This document shows, in pieces, positions 25,104 through 32,944 of a stretch of DNA of 64,000 nucleotides. Numbering within the stretch: position 1 is the stretch's first letter; every line of letters begins with the position of its first letter. This stretch comes from DATDAH01 sp963845425 (GTDB taxonomy: Bacteria > Actinomycetota > Acidimicrobiia > Acidimicrobiales > DATDAH01). Position numbers and translations under genes: made by a program. The DNA lies in contig CAWJSC010000010.1 in NCBI GenBank assembly GCA_963845425.1, positions 248,001 through 312,000 of the forward strand. Reading direction: 5' to 3'. The notes beneath the pieces were generated by a model. The model had not been told where the DNA came from, searched no databases, and worked only from the letters and a program-made list of their open reading frames with translations.

Positions 25104-26216
25104 GTGATCCGCCGAATGCTCGCTGCGTCCGCCGTGGGGCTGTTGGCTCTGGGCCTGCCTGCCGCGGCGTTCGCGGCGTCCGCCGACGAGGCCGCGGCGA
25201 CCCCCGACGAGGCGGTGGCCCAGGCCGTGCGCTGGCTGGCCCGCCACCAGCGCCCGGACGGGGGCTTCGACGGGTTCATCCCCGGCGGCGGCACGCCCGA
25301 CACCATCCTGGCCCTGGCCGAGTCCGCCCAGACCGAACCCAGTTGGAGCAACCGATCGGCGCTGGAGCGGGTGGAGTCCGAGGTGAGCGACAACGGCAGG
25401 ACGCCCCTCGACGCCGCCCGGAGCATCGCCCGACAGGTCGAGGGCCCGCAGGTCACCGCCCGGCTCATCACCCGCGTGGCGCTACCGCTCGGCCTGGAGG
25501 TCGGCGACGAGGGCCCGCTCGGTGACCTGACCGGCACAGCGGGCAACTGGTTGGCCGACGATGACATCGCCTTCGACGCCCGCGTCGAACTGGCCATCGC
25601 CCTCGTCGCGGCTGGGGTGGGGTTGCCCGAAGGCACGATCGACACCGTCCTGGCCGCCCAGCAGGCCGACGGCGGGTGGAACGCGGCGGGGAACCCCGGG
25701 GCCGATGAGGTCGACCTGGCCACCACCGGCGCGGTCGTGGACCTGCTGGTCCAGGCCGGCACCGACCCCTCCTCGGCGCCGGTCAGCTCCGCGATGGCGT
25801 TCATCGGGTCGAACCGGGCCCGCCGCGGCGCCTGGGCCGATGCCGCGGGTCAACCGTCACCGGTCGCCACCGCTGGTGCGATCCGGGCCATCCGCGCCGT
25901 CGGTCACGACCCGGCCGGCAACTGCTGGGCCACCGACCTCGGCCTCGAGGCCAGTGTCCCCTCGCCCGCGGCCGCCCTGATCGGCCTCCAGCATGCCGAC
26001 GGCGGCTTCGGCGGCGACGACCCGGTGCGGGTCACCAGCGACGCCGTGCACGCCCTCAGCGGGCGCTGGCTACCCCTGGGACGGGCGGCGGACGCCTGTC
26101 CCCCCGAAACCGGCGGGTTGCCGTTCGAGCCGTCCCTGATCGTCCTCGGGGCGATCGCCGTCGTGGGCGTCGGTGGCGGCGTGCGCATCATGCGCGGCGG
26201 ATCCGCCACCGCCTGA
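25104..26216 (+). CDS. Secreted transcobalamin-like alpha-alpha repeat protein, membrane-anchored
   Basis: The protein has 370 residues from the GTG at 25104 (signal peptide to about residue 26); an ATG four codons on is an alternative. The mature part has repeats of the prenyltransferase / squalene cyclase type with QxxDGGF/W turns (HQRPDGGF, QQADGGW, LQHADGGF). This alpha6/alpha6 fold is also that of the N-terminal domain of transcobalamin and intrinsic factor. A hydrophobic C-terminal helix (LIVLGAIAVVGVGGGVRI) with a basic end anchors it in the membrane. It is convergent with cbrT and overlaps it by 147 bases. With the neighbouring riboswitch-controlled genes it is probably part of cobalamin capture (inference). 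Confidence 0.75.
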   Translation: MIRRMLAASAVGLLALGLPAAAFAASADEAAATPDEAVAQAVRWLARHQRPDGGFDGFIPGGGTPDTILALAESAQTEPSWSNRSALERVESEVSDNGRTPLDAARSIARQVEGPQVTARLITRVALPLGLEVGDEGPLGDLTGTAGNWLADDDIAFDARVELAIALVAAGVGLPEGTIDTVLAAQQADGGWNAAGNPGADEVDLATTGAVVDLLVQAGTDPSSAPVSSAMAFIGSNRARRGAWADAAGQPSPVATAGAIRAIRAVGHDPAGNCWATDLGLEASVPSPAAALIGLQHADGGFGGDDPVRVTSDAVHALSGRWLPLGRAADACPPETGGLPFEPSLIVLGAIAVVGVGGGVRIMRGGSATA

Positions 26217-27038
26217 GCCGGGTTCGGACTCCAGTACGACGCCGGGCACCAGGCGGGCCTCGAAGCGGCGGAACGTCCGCAGGGCCACGCGTCCCGTCAC
26301 CAGGATCAGCAGGGCGTTGGTGAGCGCCGCGGCCGCGTCCCAGGCCAAAGAGGTGACGGTGTAGAAGGACCAGTAGCGCTCCAGGGTCCCGGCGAAGCCG
26401 AGGCCCGGCTCCCAGGCCAGGGCGCCTTGGCCGGCCAGGTACGGCCAGAACCAGATGTTCATGATGGCGCCGTAGACGAAGCCCCAGACCCAGCCGTAGC
26501 CCGCGAGAGCCACCACCTCCAGCCAGGTGGGCAGGCGGCGCGTGAGTCGGCCGAGGAACCCCGCTCCGGCGCCCATCCAGGCCAGGGCCAGCATCTGGAA
26601 GGGCAGCCAGGGCCCCATGCCCCCGGTGATCAACGCCGAGGTCGCCATCGAGCCGAGGCCGAGGAGCAGGCCGAACCGGGGCCCGTAGGCCGCCCCGGCG
26701 AGCACGATGAGGAAGAAGATCCCCGACCCGCCGCCCGGGAGGTCGATCAGGCGGAGGACCCCGGCCATGGCCGACAGCACGGCCAGGACGGCGATGGTGG
26801 CGCCGGTCGTGGTGCCCCGCCGTACCTCCAAGGAGATGGCGAGGACGGCCAGGAGCCCGACGCCGGCGGCGACGAAGGGAGCATCCCCGGCGTGGGCCTC
26901 GCTGAACGCGGTCTCCGCCGGGATCCAGAACGGGTAGAGGAACGCGGCCAGGCCGACCACGGCGAGCAGCCCGTAGAACAGCGAGGCCGGGGGCCCCCCG
27001 GAGCGGATGCCGGCGCCGGTGACGGTGGCGGCGGTCAT
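26070..27038 (-). CDS. cbrT: ECF transporter S component, likely cobalamin-specific (CbrT-like)
   Basis: This 322-residue protein has about six or seven hydrophobic helices in residues 20-255. The block LITGGMGPWLPFQMLALAWMG matches what I know of CbrT-type substrate-binding components. It would bind cobalamin outside and pass it through the shared ECF module. The last 65 residues are hydrophilic and overlap the opposite gene, so they may carry little function. The start ATG overlaps the stop of the ATPase gene (ATGA), and it is the last gene of the three-gene operon. Substrate is inferred from operon layout and the nearby B12 riboswitch. Confidence 0.8.
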   Translation of the reverse strand: MTAATVTGAGIRSGGPPASLFYGLLAVVGLAAFLYPFWIPAETAFSEAHAGDAPFVAAGVGLLAVLAISLEVRRGTTTGATIAVLAVLSAMAGVLRLIDLPGGGSGIFFLIVLAGAAYGPRFGLLLGLGSMATSALITGGMGPWLPFQMLALAWMGAGAGFLGRLTRRLPTWLEVVALAGYGWVWGFVYGAIMNIWFWPYLAGQGALAWEPGLGFAGTLERYWSFYTVTSLAWDAAAALTNALLILVTGRVALRTFRRFEARLVPGVVLESEPGSGGGGSAAHDAHAATDAHDGDRPEDDQGRLERQPAGFGGTGVRRPSQG

Positions 27039-28591
27039 CGGCCGAGGGCGGCGGCCACCTCGGCCACCGTGAGGTAGGGGGGCAGGACCCGCAGGACCTG
27101 GGGGGCGAAGAGGGAACCGGCCAGGACCTCGCGGGCCGGGCCGGCGGCGACGACCTCGCCGTCGCCCAGCACCACGGCCCGCGTCGCGCAGCGGGCGGCC
27201 AGTTCCACGTCGTGGGTGGCCAGGACGACGGCCCCGCCGCCGGTCGCGTGCTCGGTCACGGCGCGCTCGAGGGCGGCGGCCGAGGGCGGGTCGATGCCCC
27301 GGGTCGGCTCGTCGAGCAGCAAGGCCTCCGCCCCCCCGACGGCCACGGCACCGATGGCCACCCGCTGGCGTTGGCCCGCGGACAGGGATCGGGGGTGCCG
27401 GCCGGCCAGCCCCGCCAGGCCGAGCCGGTCCAGCCAGGCCGCCACGGCCTCGGGGTCCCGGCGGCCGAGCAGACGAAGGGTGTGCTCCAGCTCGGCCTGC
27501 ACGGTGGGGGCGAAGAGCAGGGCGTTGGGGTCCTGGGGGAGGTAGGCCACCCGGGCCGCGGCCCCGACGCGGCCGCGGTCGACCTCGAGGAGCCCGGCCA
27601 GGGCCCGCAGCAGGGTGGTCTTGCCCGACCCGTTCCGGCCCAGGAGGGCCACGACCTCACCGCGGCGCACGTCGATGTCGACGTCTCGCAGGGCCCGGCG
27701 CTCGCCGTGGCGGACCTGCAGGCCTCGTCCGGTGAGCAGTGGCTCACCGGTGGCCGGGGCCGGGTCGAGCCCGGCCCGGTCGGGCACGAGGGTGTCACGG
27801 GCCCAACGGCGGGCATCGCGCACCGTCAGCGGGGGAGGGGACCAGTGCAAGAGGTGCCCGAGGTGGGTGACCGGGGGCGCCCCGTCGTAGGTGGCCAGGG
27901 CCGCCCCGACCTGGTCGGGCGGGCTGAGCCGGCCCGCGTCGACGCGCACGGCGAGATCGGCCAGGGGAGCGGCCCGTTCGAGCCGGTGCTCGGCCAGCAG
28001 GACCGTGGTGCCCAGGTCGGCGTTCAACCGGGCCACGGCCGCCAGCACATCGTCGGCGCCCTGGGGGTCCAGTTCGCTGGTGGGCTCGTCCAGGACGAGC
28101 ACGTCGGGGGCCGTGGCCAACGCGCCGGCCACGGCGGCTCGCTGGCGCTCGCCCCCCGAGAGGGTGGCGGGGGAGCGGTGACGAAGGTGGGCGATCCCCA
28201 GGGCGTCGAGTACCTCCTCGACCCGGCGGCGCATGGCGGCGGGGTCCATGCCCAGATTCTCCAGGGCGAAGGCGATGTCGTGTTCGACCTCGTCGACCAC
28301 GAACTGGGCCTCGGGATCCTGGTGGACGAAGCCGACGGTGTCGGCCAGATCGCGGGGGCGGTGGTCCCGGGTGCTGCGGCCGGCCACGGTGACGGTGCCC
28401 CGGAAGCGACCCCCGGTGGCATGGGGGACCAGGCCGTTGACCGTGCGTAGCAGCGTGCTCTTGCCCGAGCCCGAGGCCCCGATGACCAGGAGGACGTCGC
28501 CCGGGGCGACGCTGAGGTCGACGTCGATGAGCGACGGCGCGTCTTCGCCGTAGGCGAAGCCGACACCGTCAAAGGTGACGACCGCGCTCAC
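27035..28591 (-). CDS. cbrU: ECF transporter duplicated ATPase (CbrU-like)
   Basis: This 518-residue protein fuses two ABC ATPase domains. The first has Walker A GASGSGKST near residue 37, signature LSGGERQR and Walker B VLVLDEPTSELDP. The second has GRNGSGKTT near residue 300, LSAGQRQR and ALLLDEPTRGID. A single chain with both halves replaces the EcfA/EcfA' pair. It powers the S and T components encoded on either side. Both ends overlap the neighbours by four bases, which makes one tight operon. The duplicated-ATPase plus S plus T set is the arrangement described for predicted cobalamin ECF systems (CbrTUV). Confidence 0.9.
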   Translation of the reverse strand: MSAVVTFDGVGFAYGEDAPSLIDVDLSVAPGDVLLVIGASGSGKSTLLRTVNGLVPHATGGRFRGTVTVAGRSTRDHRPRDLADTVGFVHQDPEAQFVVDEVEHDIAFALENLGMDPAAMRRRVEEVLDALGIAHLRHRSPATLSGGERQRAAVAGALATAPDVLVLDEPTSELDPQGADDVLAAVARLNADLGTTVLLAEHRLERAAPLADLAVRVDAGRLSPPDQVGAALATYDGAPPVTHLGHLLHWSPPPLTVRDARRWARDTLVPDRAGLDPAPATGEPLLTGRGLQVRHGERRALRDVDIDVRRGEVVALLGRNGSGKTTLLRALAGLLEVDRGRVGAAARVAYLPQDPNALLFAPTVQAELEHTLRLLGRRDPEAVAAWLDRLGLAGLAGRHPRSLSAGQRQRVAIGAVAVGGAEALLLDEPTRGIDPPSAAALERAVTEHATGGGAVVLATHDVELAARCATRAVVLGDGEVVAAGPAREVLAGSLFAPQVLRVLPPYLTVAEVAAALGR

Positions 28592-29703
28592 GACGTCGCT
28601 CCCCGGATCTCGGCCGGGGCCGGGTCGGTCGGGGCGGGGGTCTCCTCGGCGGGATCCGGGCGAGTGGGGAGCAGCGCGGGGACCGCCAACGCCAGGATCC
28701 CGAGGGTGGGGACCAGCGCCAGACCGGGGGCCTCGAGGGGGGTGGCGGACCAGGTCAGGGTGGCCTCGCCGGCGACGACGGTTCCCGCGACGAGGGCCAG
28801 GCCGAGGCCGGTGGTGGCGATCACCAGGCCGTCGTCGGCGGTCAGCGCCCGCGGTCGGTAGCGCTGGCGGGGCGAGGCCTTCGAGGCCAGGACGACCGAG
28901 CCGACCAGGAGCAGGAGCCCGGCGGTGGCCAGCACCGTGGCCAGGCCGGTCCGGCGGCCGATGAGCGCGACGAAGGCGCCGGCCAGGGCCAGGAGGGCCA
29001 GGAGGGCGCCCCAGGCCGACGCGGTGTCCGCAGGCCCGGGCGGATGGCGGGCGAAGCCCCGCGAGTCCATGGAGTCCGCCAGCCGTAGGGAACGCTCCAT
29101 GCCGGTCTCCAGAACGGGGATGACGGTGCGGGCCAGCCGGCCCCGACGGCGCACGATGCCCCCGGTGCGGGCCCGGTCCGCCTCACGGGCGGTCTGCCAG
29201 GACGTCACCGTCGAGGGGACGAAGGCCGCGGCGATGGTGACCACGAGGCCGGCCTCGTGGAAGGCCCGCGGCGCGCTGCCCAGGAGCTCGTAGTGCGACA
29301 CCACGCTGTTGAAGGCACCGAACACACCGAGGAGCACGACGATGGCGTAGCCCTCGACCAGCGATTGGAGGACGACCTCGGTCTCGATGGTGCCGCCGAG
29401 GGTGAACCCGCCGAAGATCCGGGGCAGGGTCACCTCGGGCAGGGTGAACAGGACCGTGCCGACGCCGTGGGTGGTGAGGGCGGTGAGGACGACCCGGATG
29501 AGGGCCATGACGATCCCGGCCCCGACGAGCAGCCGGAAGGCCCCGGTGGAGCTCACCCGGTGGGCGGCGGTCACCAGGGCGCTGGTGGCCAGGAGCAGGG
29601 TCAGGTAGAGCGGGCTGGGGGCGAGTTGGACGATGACCATGGCCGCGAGGGCCCAGGCCAGCCAGGTGACTGCGTGGAGGCGGGGAACGGAGCTCAACGG
29701 CAA
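28588..29703 (-). CDS. cbrV: ECF transporter transmembrane T component (CbrV-like)
   Basis: This 371-residue protein has hydrophobic helices at both ends and a cytosolic part in the middle with the coupling motif MDSRGFAR near residue 215 (the AxG-type motif that docks on the ATPase grooves). It links the ATPases to the S component. The C-terminal 120 residues add further helices beyond the usual EcfT length. The start is uncertain: the frame begins with TTG at 29703 and has another TTG two codons later, with no clear ribosome-binding site. First gene of the operon; I saw no riboswitch on this strand in front of it. Confidence 0.85.
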   Translation of the reverse strand: MPLSSVPRLHAVTWLAWALAAMVIVQLAPSPLYLTLLLATSALVTAAHRVSSTGAFRLLVGAGIVMALIRVVLTALTTHGVGTVLFTLPEVTLPRIFGGFTLGGTIETEVVLQSLVEGYAIVVLLGVFGAFNSVVSHYELLGSAPRAFHEAGLVVTIAAAFVPSTVTSWQTAREADRARTGGIVRRRGRLARTVIPVLETGMERSLRLADSMDSRGFARHPPGPADTASAWGALLALLALAGAFVALIGRRTGLATVLATAGLLLLVGSVVLASKASPRQRYRPRALTADDGLVIATTGLGLALVAGTVVAGEATLTWSATPLEAPGLALVPTLGILALAVPALLPTRPDPAEETPAPTDPAPAEIRGATS

Positions 29704-29746
29704 GAGGATGCCGCAGGCGTCCCGCCGTCGCGTCGATCGGCGGTGG

Positions 29747-29776
29747 TTGACGGCGCGGCGGCCCGGGGCCTACCGT
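29747..29776 (+). promoter_or_regulatory. Promoter of the riboswitch-controlled surface-protein operon
   Basis: TTGACG (29747-29752) and TACCGT (29771-29776) are 18 bases apart on the plus strand. The predicted start near 29783 lies just in front of the cobalamin riboswitch. Confidence 0.6.
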
Positions 29777-29799
29777 GCCCGGCGGAGCGGTCGCCCATC

Positions 29800-29920
29800 G
29801 GCTCGGAGGTCATGGGCGGCCCCGGCAGCAGCACCGCCGGGGTGGGGGAAGTCGGTGCGAGACCGACGCTGACCCGCAACTGTGAACGGCCCTCGGGTCG
29901 TGAGCCAGGATGCCCGCCAC
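29800..29920 (+). promoter_or_regulatory. Cobalamin (B12) riboswitch aptamer
   Basis: The conserved core is present in order: GGGGGAAG (29844-29851), a stem GTCGGT/ACCGAC (29851-29856, 29862-29867) with loop GCGAG, the B12 box GCTGACCCGCAACTGTGA (29868-29885), a variable stem (29886-29902), GCCAGGA (29904-29910) and TGCCCGCC (29911-29918). The left edge is approximate. It is followed by a TTCG-capped hairpin at 29924-29939 and a hairpin that covers the ribosome-binding site of the gene at 30015. Confidence 0.92.
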
Positions 29921-29967
29921 TCCCGTCGGTTCGCCGACGCCCGTCTTCGGTGTCGCCCAGGGAGTGG

Positions 29968-30008
29968 CACCTCATCGGGCCCCCGCGGAACGGGGCCCAA
30001 CGGAGGTG
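29968..30008 (+). promoter_or_regulatory. Shine-Dalgarno sequestering hairpin (riboswitch expression platform)
   Basis: CACCTC (29968-29973) pairs with GAGGTG (30003-30008), which includes the ribosome-binding site GGAGG (30002-30006) of the ATG at 30015. Inside it a perfect seven-pair stem GGGCCCC (29977-29983) / GGGGCCC (29992-29998) closes the structure. This points to translational control by B12. Confidence 0.65.
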
Positions 30009-30014
30009 TGGCAC

Positions 30015-31610
30015 ATGCGTGCGCTCCGGCCGGCACTCGTCGGCTCACTCGTCATCGCGGTCGTCCTCGTCGCGGTCGCGCCCCGGGTAGCGGCCGAGCC
30101 CGTCACCGAGGACGCCATGGCCTGGCTGCTCACCCGGCAGCAGGACGATGGCGGCTTCGAGGTCGCGGGCTTCGACGGCTTCGAGACCCCGGATGCCGTG
30201 CTGGCGATCGCGGCCAACGCCCAGACCACGGGCACCTGGTCGACCGCCGAGGCCCGCAGCGCCGTCGGGGCGGCGGACTTCGGTGACGGTGGGCCCACCG
30301 CCCTCGACTGGCTCGACGCCTGGATCGAGAGCGGGACGGTTCCGGCCGAGCAGCAGGCCAAGCTGATCGTGCTCGTGGCCGAGCCGCTGGGCATCGACCC
30401 AACCGACTTCGACCCCGCGGCGGACGGCGACGGGGTGGACCTCACCGCGGCGCTGGACTCGATCAACCCGGGCCTGTTCAACGGTTTCCTGTTCGGCCGG
30501 CTGGCCGAGGCCGAAGTGGGCCACGACGTCCACCAGCGGGACCTGCAGGTCATCTGCGAGGCGGCCAAGGCCGTCGGCGGCGGCTGGAGCTTCGACGGCC
30601 GGCCCGACGCCACGAACGCCGCGGACCTGGACAGCACGGGCTTCGCGGTGATGGCGCTGGTCGCCGCCGGTGTGGACCCCTCCGACGCCGTCCTGGCGTC
30701 GGCCGAGGCGTTCATCACCGCGGGCCAGCAGGCGAGCGGGGCCTGGCTGTCCTTCGGTTCCGAGGACCCCAACGCGTCCACGCTGGCCTCCTGGGCGTGG
30801 TTGGCGCTGGACAACGGGCTCGACGACCTGGCCCTGGACCCGCTGGCCTGGTTGCGGAGCCAGCAGGACGTCGACGACCACATCATCAGCCCCAACGACG
30901 GCTTCGGGGTCAACACGTTCGCCACCACCCAGACGATCCAGGCCCTCCACCTGGACCAGCCGGGGGCAGACTGGCTGCCCCGTCCGGCCGCGGACACGGG
31001 CCGACGCTGCGTCGGGCCCGACACCTACACCGACGTGCCCACCAGCGCGTGGTACGACGACGGCGCCCGCTGGGTCGACGACGAGGACATCGTCAGCGGC
31101 ACCAACGGGGCCCTGCAGCCCAGGAGCAACGTCAACCGGGCCCAGGCCTCGATGTGGCTGAACCTCATGTTCGGCGGTCCCGGCGGGGATCCGCACGCCT
31201 TCGTGGACGTGCCCGACGGGGCCTGGTACGAGGACGGGGTGAACTTCGTGGGCGATGCCCCCAACGGGGCCGTCGCGACCGGGTTCGGTGACGAGTTCCG
31301 GCCCCGGGTGAACCTGAACCGCGCCCAGGCCGCGGCCTGGCTGTACGCCGCCGCCGGGTCGCCGGACGTCACCGGCCATCCGGCCCCTGGCTTCACGGAC
31401 GTGGGCGCCAACGTCTGGTACCGCGACGCGGTCACGTGGGCCAAGGCCAACGGCATCGTGGCCGGGTTCGGCGACGACACCTTCCGGGGTCGGGACGAGG
31501 TGAACCGGGCCCAGTTGGCCCAGTGGCTGTTCAACCTGGCCGCCACGCCCCACGCCTGGGCCGGCACCGCCGCCCTCCCGCCGACCGTCCTGTTCACGGC
31601 CGCACCGTGA
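30015..31610 (+). CDS. SLH-anchored transcobalamin-like alpha-alpha repeat protein
   Basis: The protein has 531 residues from the ATG eight bases after GGAGG; the frame is open further upstream, but that part is the riboswitch. A signal peptide ends near residue 27. Residues about 30-325 have prenyltransferase/transcobalamin-like helical repeats (LTRQQDDGGF, QQASGAWLSFG, DGFGVNTFATTQTIQAL). Residues about 338-520 hold three SLH domains (TDVPTSAWYDDGARWV, VDVPDGAWYEDGVNFV, TDVGANVWYRDAVTWA) that would bind secondary cell-wall polymer. I read it as a wall-bound cobalamin-capture protein. The stop overlaps the start of the next gene (TGATG). Confidence 0.82.
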   Translation: MRALRPALVGSLVIAVVLVAVAPRVAAEPVTEDAMAWLLTRQQDDGGFEVAGFDGFETPDAVLAIAANAQTTGTWSTAEARSAVGAADFGDGGPTALDWLDAWIESGTVPAEQQAKLIVLVAEPLGIDPTDFDPAADGDGVDLTAALDSINPGLFNGFLFGRLAEAEVGHDVHQRDLQVICEAAKAVGGGWSFDGRPDATNAADLDSTGFAVMALVAAGVDPSDAVLASAEAFITAGQQASGAWLSFGSEDPNASTLASWAWLALDNGLDDLALDPLAWLRSQQDVDDHIISPNDGFGVNTFATTQTIQALHLDQPGADWLPRPAADTGRRCVGPDTYTDVPTSAWYDDGARWVDDEDIVSGTNGALQPRSNVNRAQASMWLNLMFGGPGGDPHAFVDVPDGAWYEDGVNFVGDAPNGAVATGFGDEFRPRVNLNRAQAAAWLYAAAGSPDVTGHPAPGFTDVGANVWYRDAVTWAKANGIVAGFGDDTFRGRDEVNRAQLAQWLFNLAATPHAWAGTAALPPTVLFTAAP

Positions 31611-32479
31611 TGACCGGCCGTGTCGTGCGGGCCGCCGGGCTGGGGGCCCTCGTGGGCTCGTTGGCGGTGGCGGGCATGGTGGGGTCCGCCTTCAGCGCCC
31701 CGGCGCCGGAGGCCCAGACGATGAACCGGGTCGGCATCGTCGTGGACACGGGCTCGGGGCCGGTGTCGCGCTGCGTCTCCTTCGCCGAGGACTCCATCAG
31801 CGGCATCGAGGCCCTCAGCCGGGCCGGCCTGGCGCCGGTCGTCGAGGGCTACTCGGGCGTCGGCGGGGCGGTGTGCGGCCTCAACGGCGTCGGCTGCCCG
31901 GCCGACAGCTCCTGCCTGACGTGCCAGGCCCCGAACTACTGGGCCTACTACCGGGCCGACGACGGCGCCGGCGGCTTCGCCTACTCGTCGGTCGGAGCCG
32001 GGGCCATCGCGGTCACCGACGGCGATGTGGAGGGCTGGCGCTGGGGGACCGGCGCGGCCCCGGCCTACCGCTCCTTCAGCTCGATCTGTCCCTTGGCGCC
32101 ACCGCCCACCACGACCACCACCACGACCCCCCGGCCCGGTGGGGGGACAGGCAACGGCAACGGCGACGCGGACAGCGGGGCCGGTGCCCCGGCGGGCACC
32201 CCGACCGAGGGCACGGCACCGGGCGCGACGACCACGGTCGTGGGGACCACGACCACCGCGGTGGGGGAGGGGAGTCCCGACGGTGGAGGTCAGCCGTCCA
32301 CCTCCTCCGATGGCGACTCCACCACGCTCGAGGGGGAGTCGGCTGTGGCTCGCACGCCGCTCGAGGCGGCCCAGGGTGGCGGCGGGAGCACCCGCACCTG
32401 GTTGGCCTTCGTCGCCCTGCTGGGCGGCTTCGCCCTCGCCGGCTGGCGCATCCGCCGCGTCCGGAGCCGCCCGTCGTGA
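31610..32479 (+). CDS. Membrane-anchored DUF4430-like (transcobalamin beta-domain) protein
   Basis: This 289-residue protein has a signal peptide to about residue 30. Residues about 40-165 resemble the C-terminal beta domain of transcobalamin and intrinsic factor (DUF4430): GIVVDTGSGPVSRCVSF, SGIEALSRAGLAPVVEGY, then NYWAYYRADDGAGGFAYSS and EGWRWG. Five cysteines in this part may form disulfides. A long Thr/Gly/Ser linker and a C-terminal helix with a basic end (residues about 263-289) fix it to the membrane. It is translationally coupled to the SLH protein; together they supply the two domains of an intrinsic-factor-like binder on two chains. Confidence 0.8.
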   Translation: MTGRVVRAAGLGALVGSLAVAGMVGSAFSAPAPEAQTMNRVGIVVDTGSGPVSRCVSFAEDSISGIEALSRAGLAPVVEGYSGVGGAVCGLNGVGCPADSSCLTCQAPNYWAYYRADDGAGGFAYSSVGAGAIAVTDGDVEGWRWGTGAAPAYRSFSSICPLAPPPTTTTTTTPRPGGGTGNGNGDADSGAGAPAGTPTEGTAPGATTTVVGTTTTAVGEGSPDGGGQPSTSSDGDSTTLEGESAVARTPLEAAQGGGGSTRTWLAFVALLGGFALAGWRIRRVRSRPS

Positions 32480-32517
32480 TGCAGCCCTGTGGGCACCCGA
32501 CCGGGAGGCCCAGCCGT

Positions 32518-32523
32518 TAATAT
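32518..32523 (+). promoter_or_regulatory. -10 box, leaderless promoter
   Basis: TAATAT ends six bases before the GTG at 32530, so the transcript should start at the start codon of the zinc-finger gene. Confidence 0.5.
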
Positions 32524-32529
32524 CGTCAC

Positions 32530-32883
32530 GTGACGGAAACAGCCAGGGGACAGGAGTGCCGGTGGTGCCGACGGCCGATCGCCTCGCGGCCCGGTCCGGG
32601 GCGCCCGAAGCAGTTCTGCCGGCCGGCGTGCCGTCAGGCGGCGTACCGGGCCCGTCGGCTGGCGTCGGGCCACGGGTTGGCCGACGGCGAGGTGATCGTG
32701 CGGGAGGACGCCCTGGAGCTACTGGGCGACGCCCAGTACACGCTGGCGGCGGCGCTGGAGGACGTCGAGGTCGACCTGGCCGAGGCCTCCGGGCCCGACG
32801 ACGTGCGGGCGACGCTGGAGCACCTGGTCGAGGCCTGTGGACAACTGGTGACCCTCCAGGTGCGCCCCGTCACGGAGCGCTGA
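32530..32883 (+). CDS. Small zinc-finger protein, unknown function
   Basis: This 117-residue protein has a GTG start and a leaderless promoter. Residues 10-40 form a compact zinc finger (CRWCRRPI, then FCRPACRQAAYRARR) with a basic tail, found in many small actinobacterial proteins of unknown role. The rest is one or two acidic helices (LAAALEDVEVDLAEA). The finger and basic patch suggest nucleic-acid contact, but this is inference. It follows the B12 operon on the same strand with its own promoter, so it need not belong to it. Confidence 0.7.
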   Translation: MTETARGQECRWCRRPIASRPGPGRPKQFCRPACRQAAYRARRLASGHGLADGEVIVREDALELLGDAQYTLAAALEDVEVDLAEASGPDDVRATLEHLVEACGQLVTLQVRPVTER

Positions 32884-32944
32884 TCCGAGCCGACCGCCGG
32901 TAATCCTCGTTATGTAAAGTTACGGTCGGGATCCCGGAACCCGC

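Noticed and set aside
29703..29800. A second B12 riboswitch in front of cbrV on the minus strand
   Set aside because: I looked for the B12 box and GCCAGG-type elements on the minus strand and found none; only the plus-strand element is convincing.
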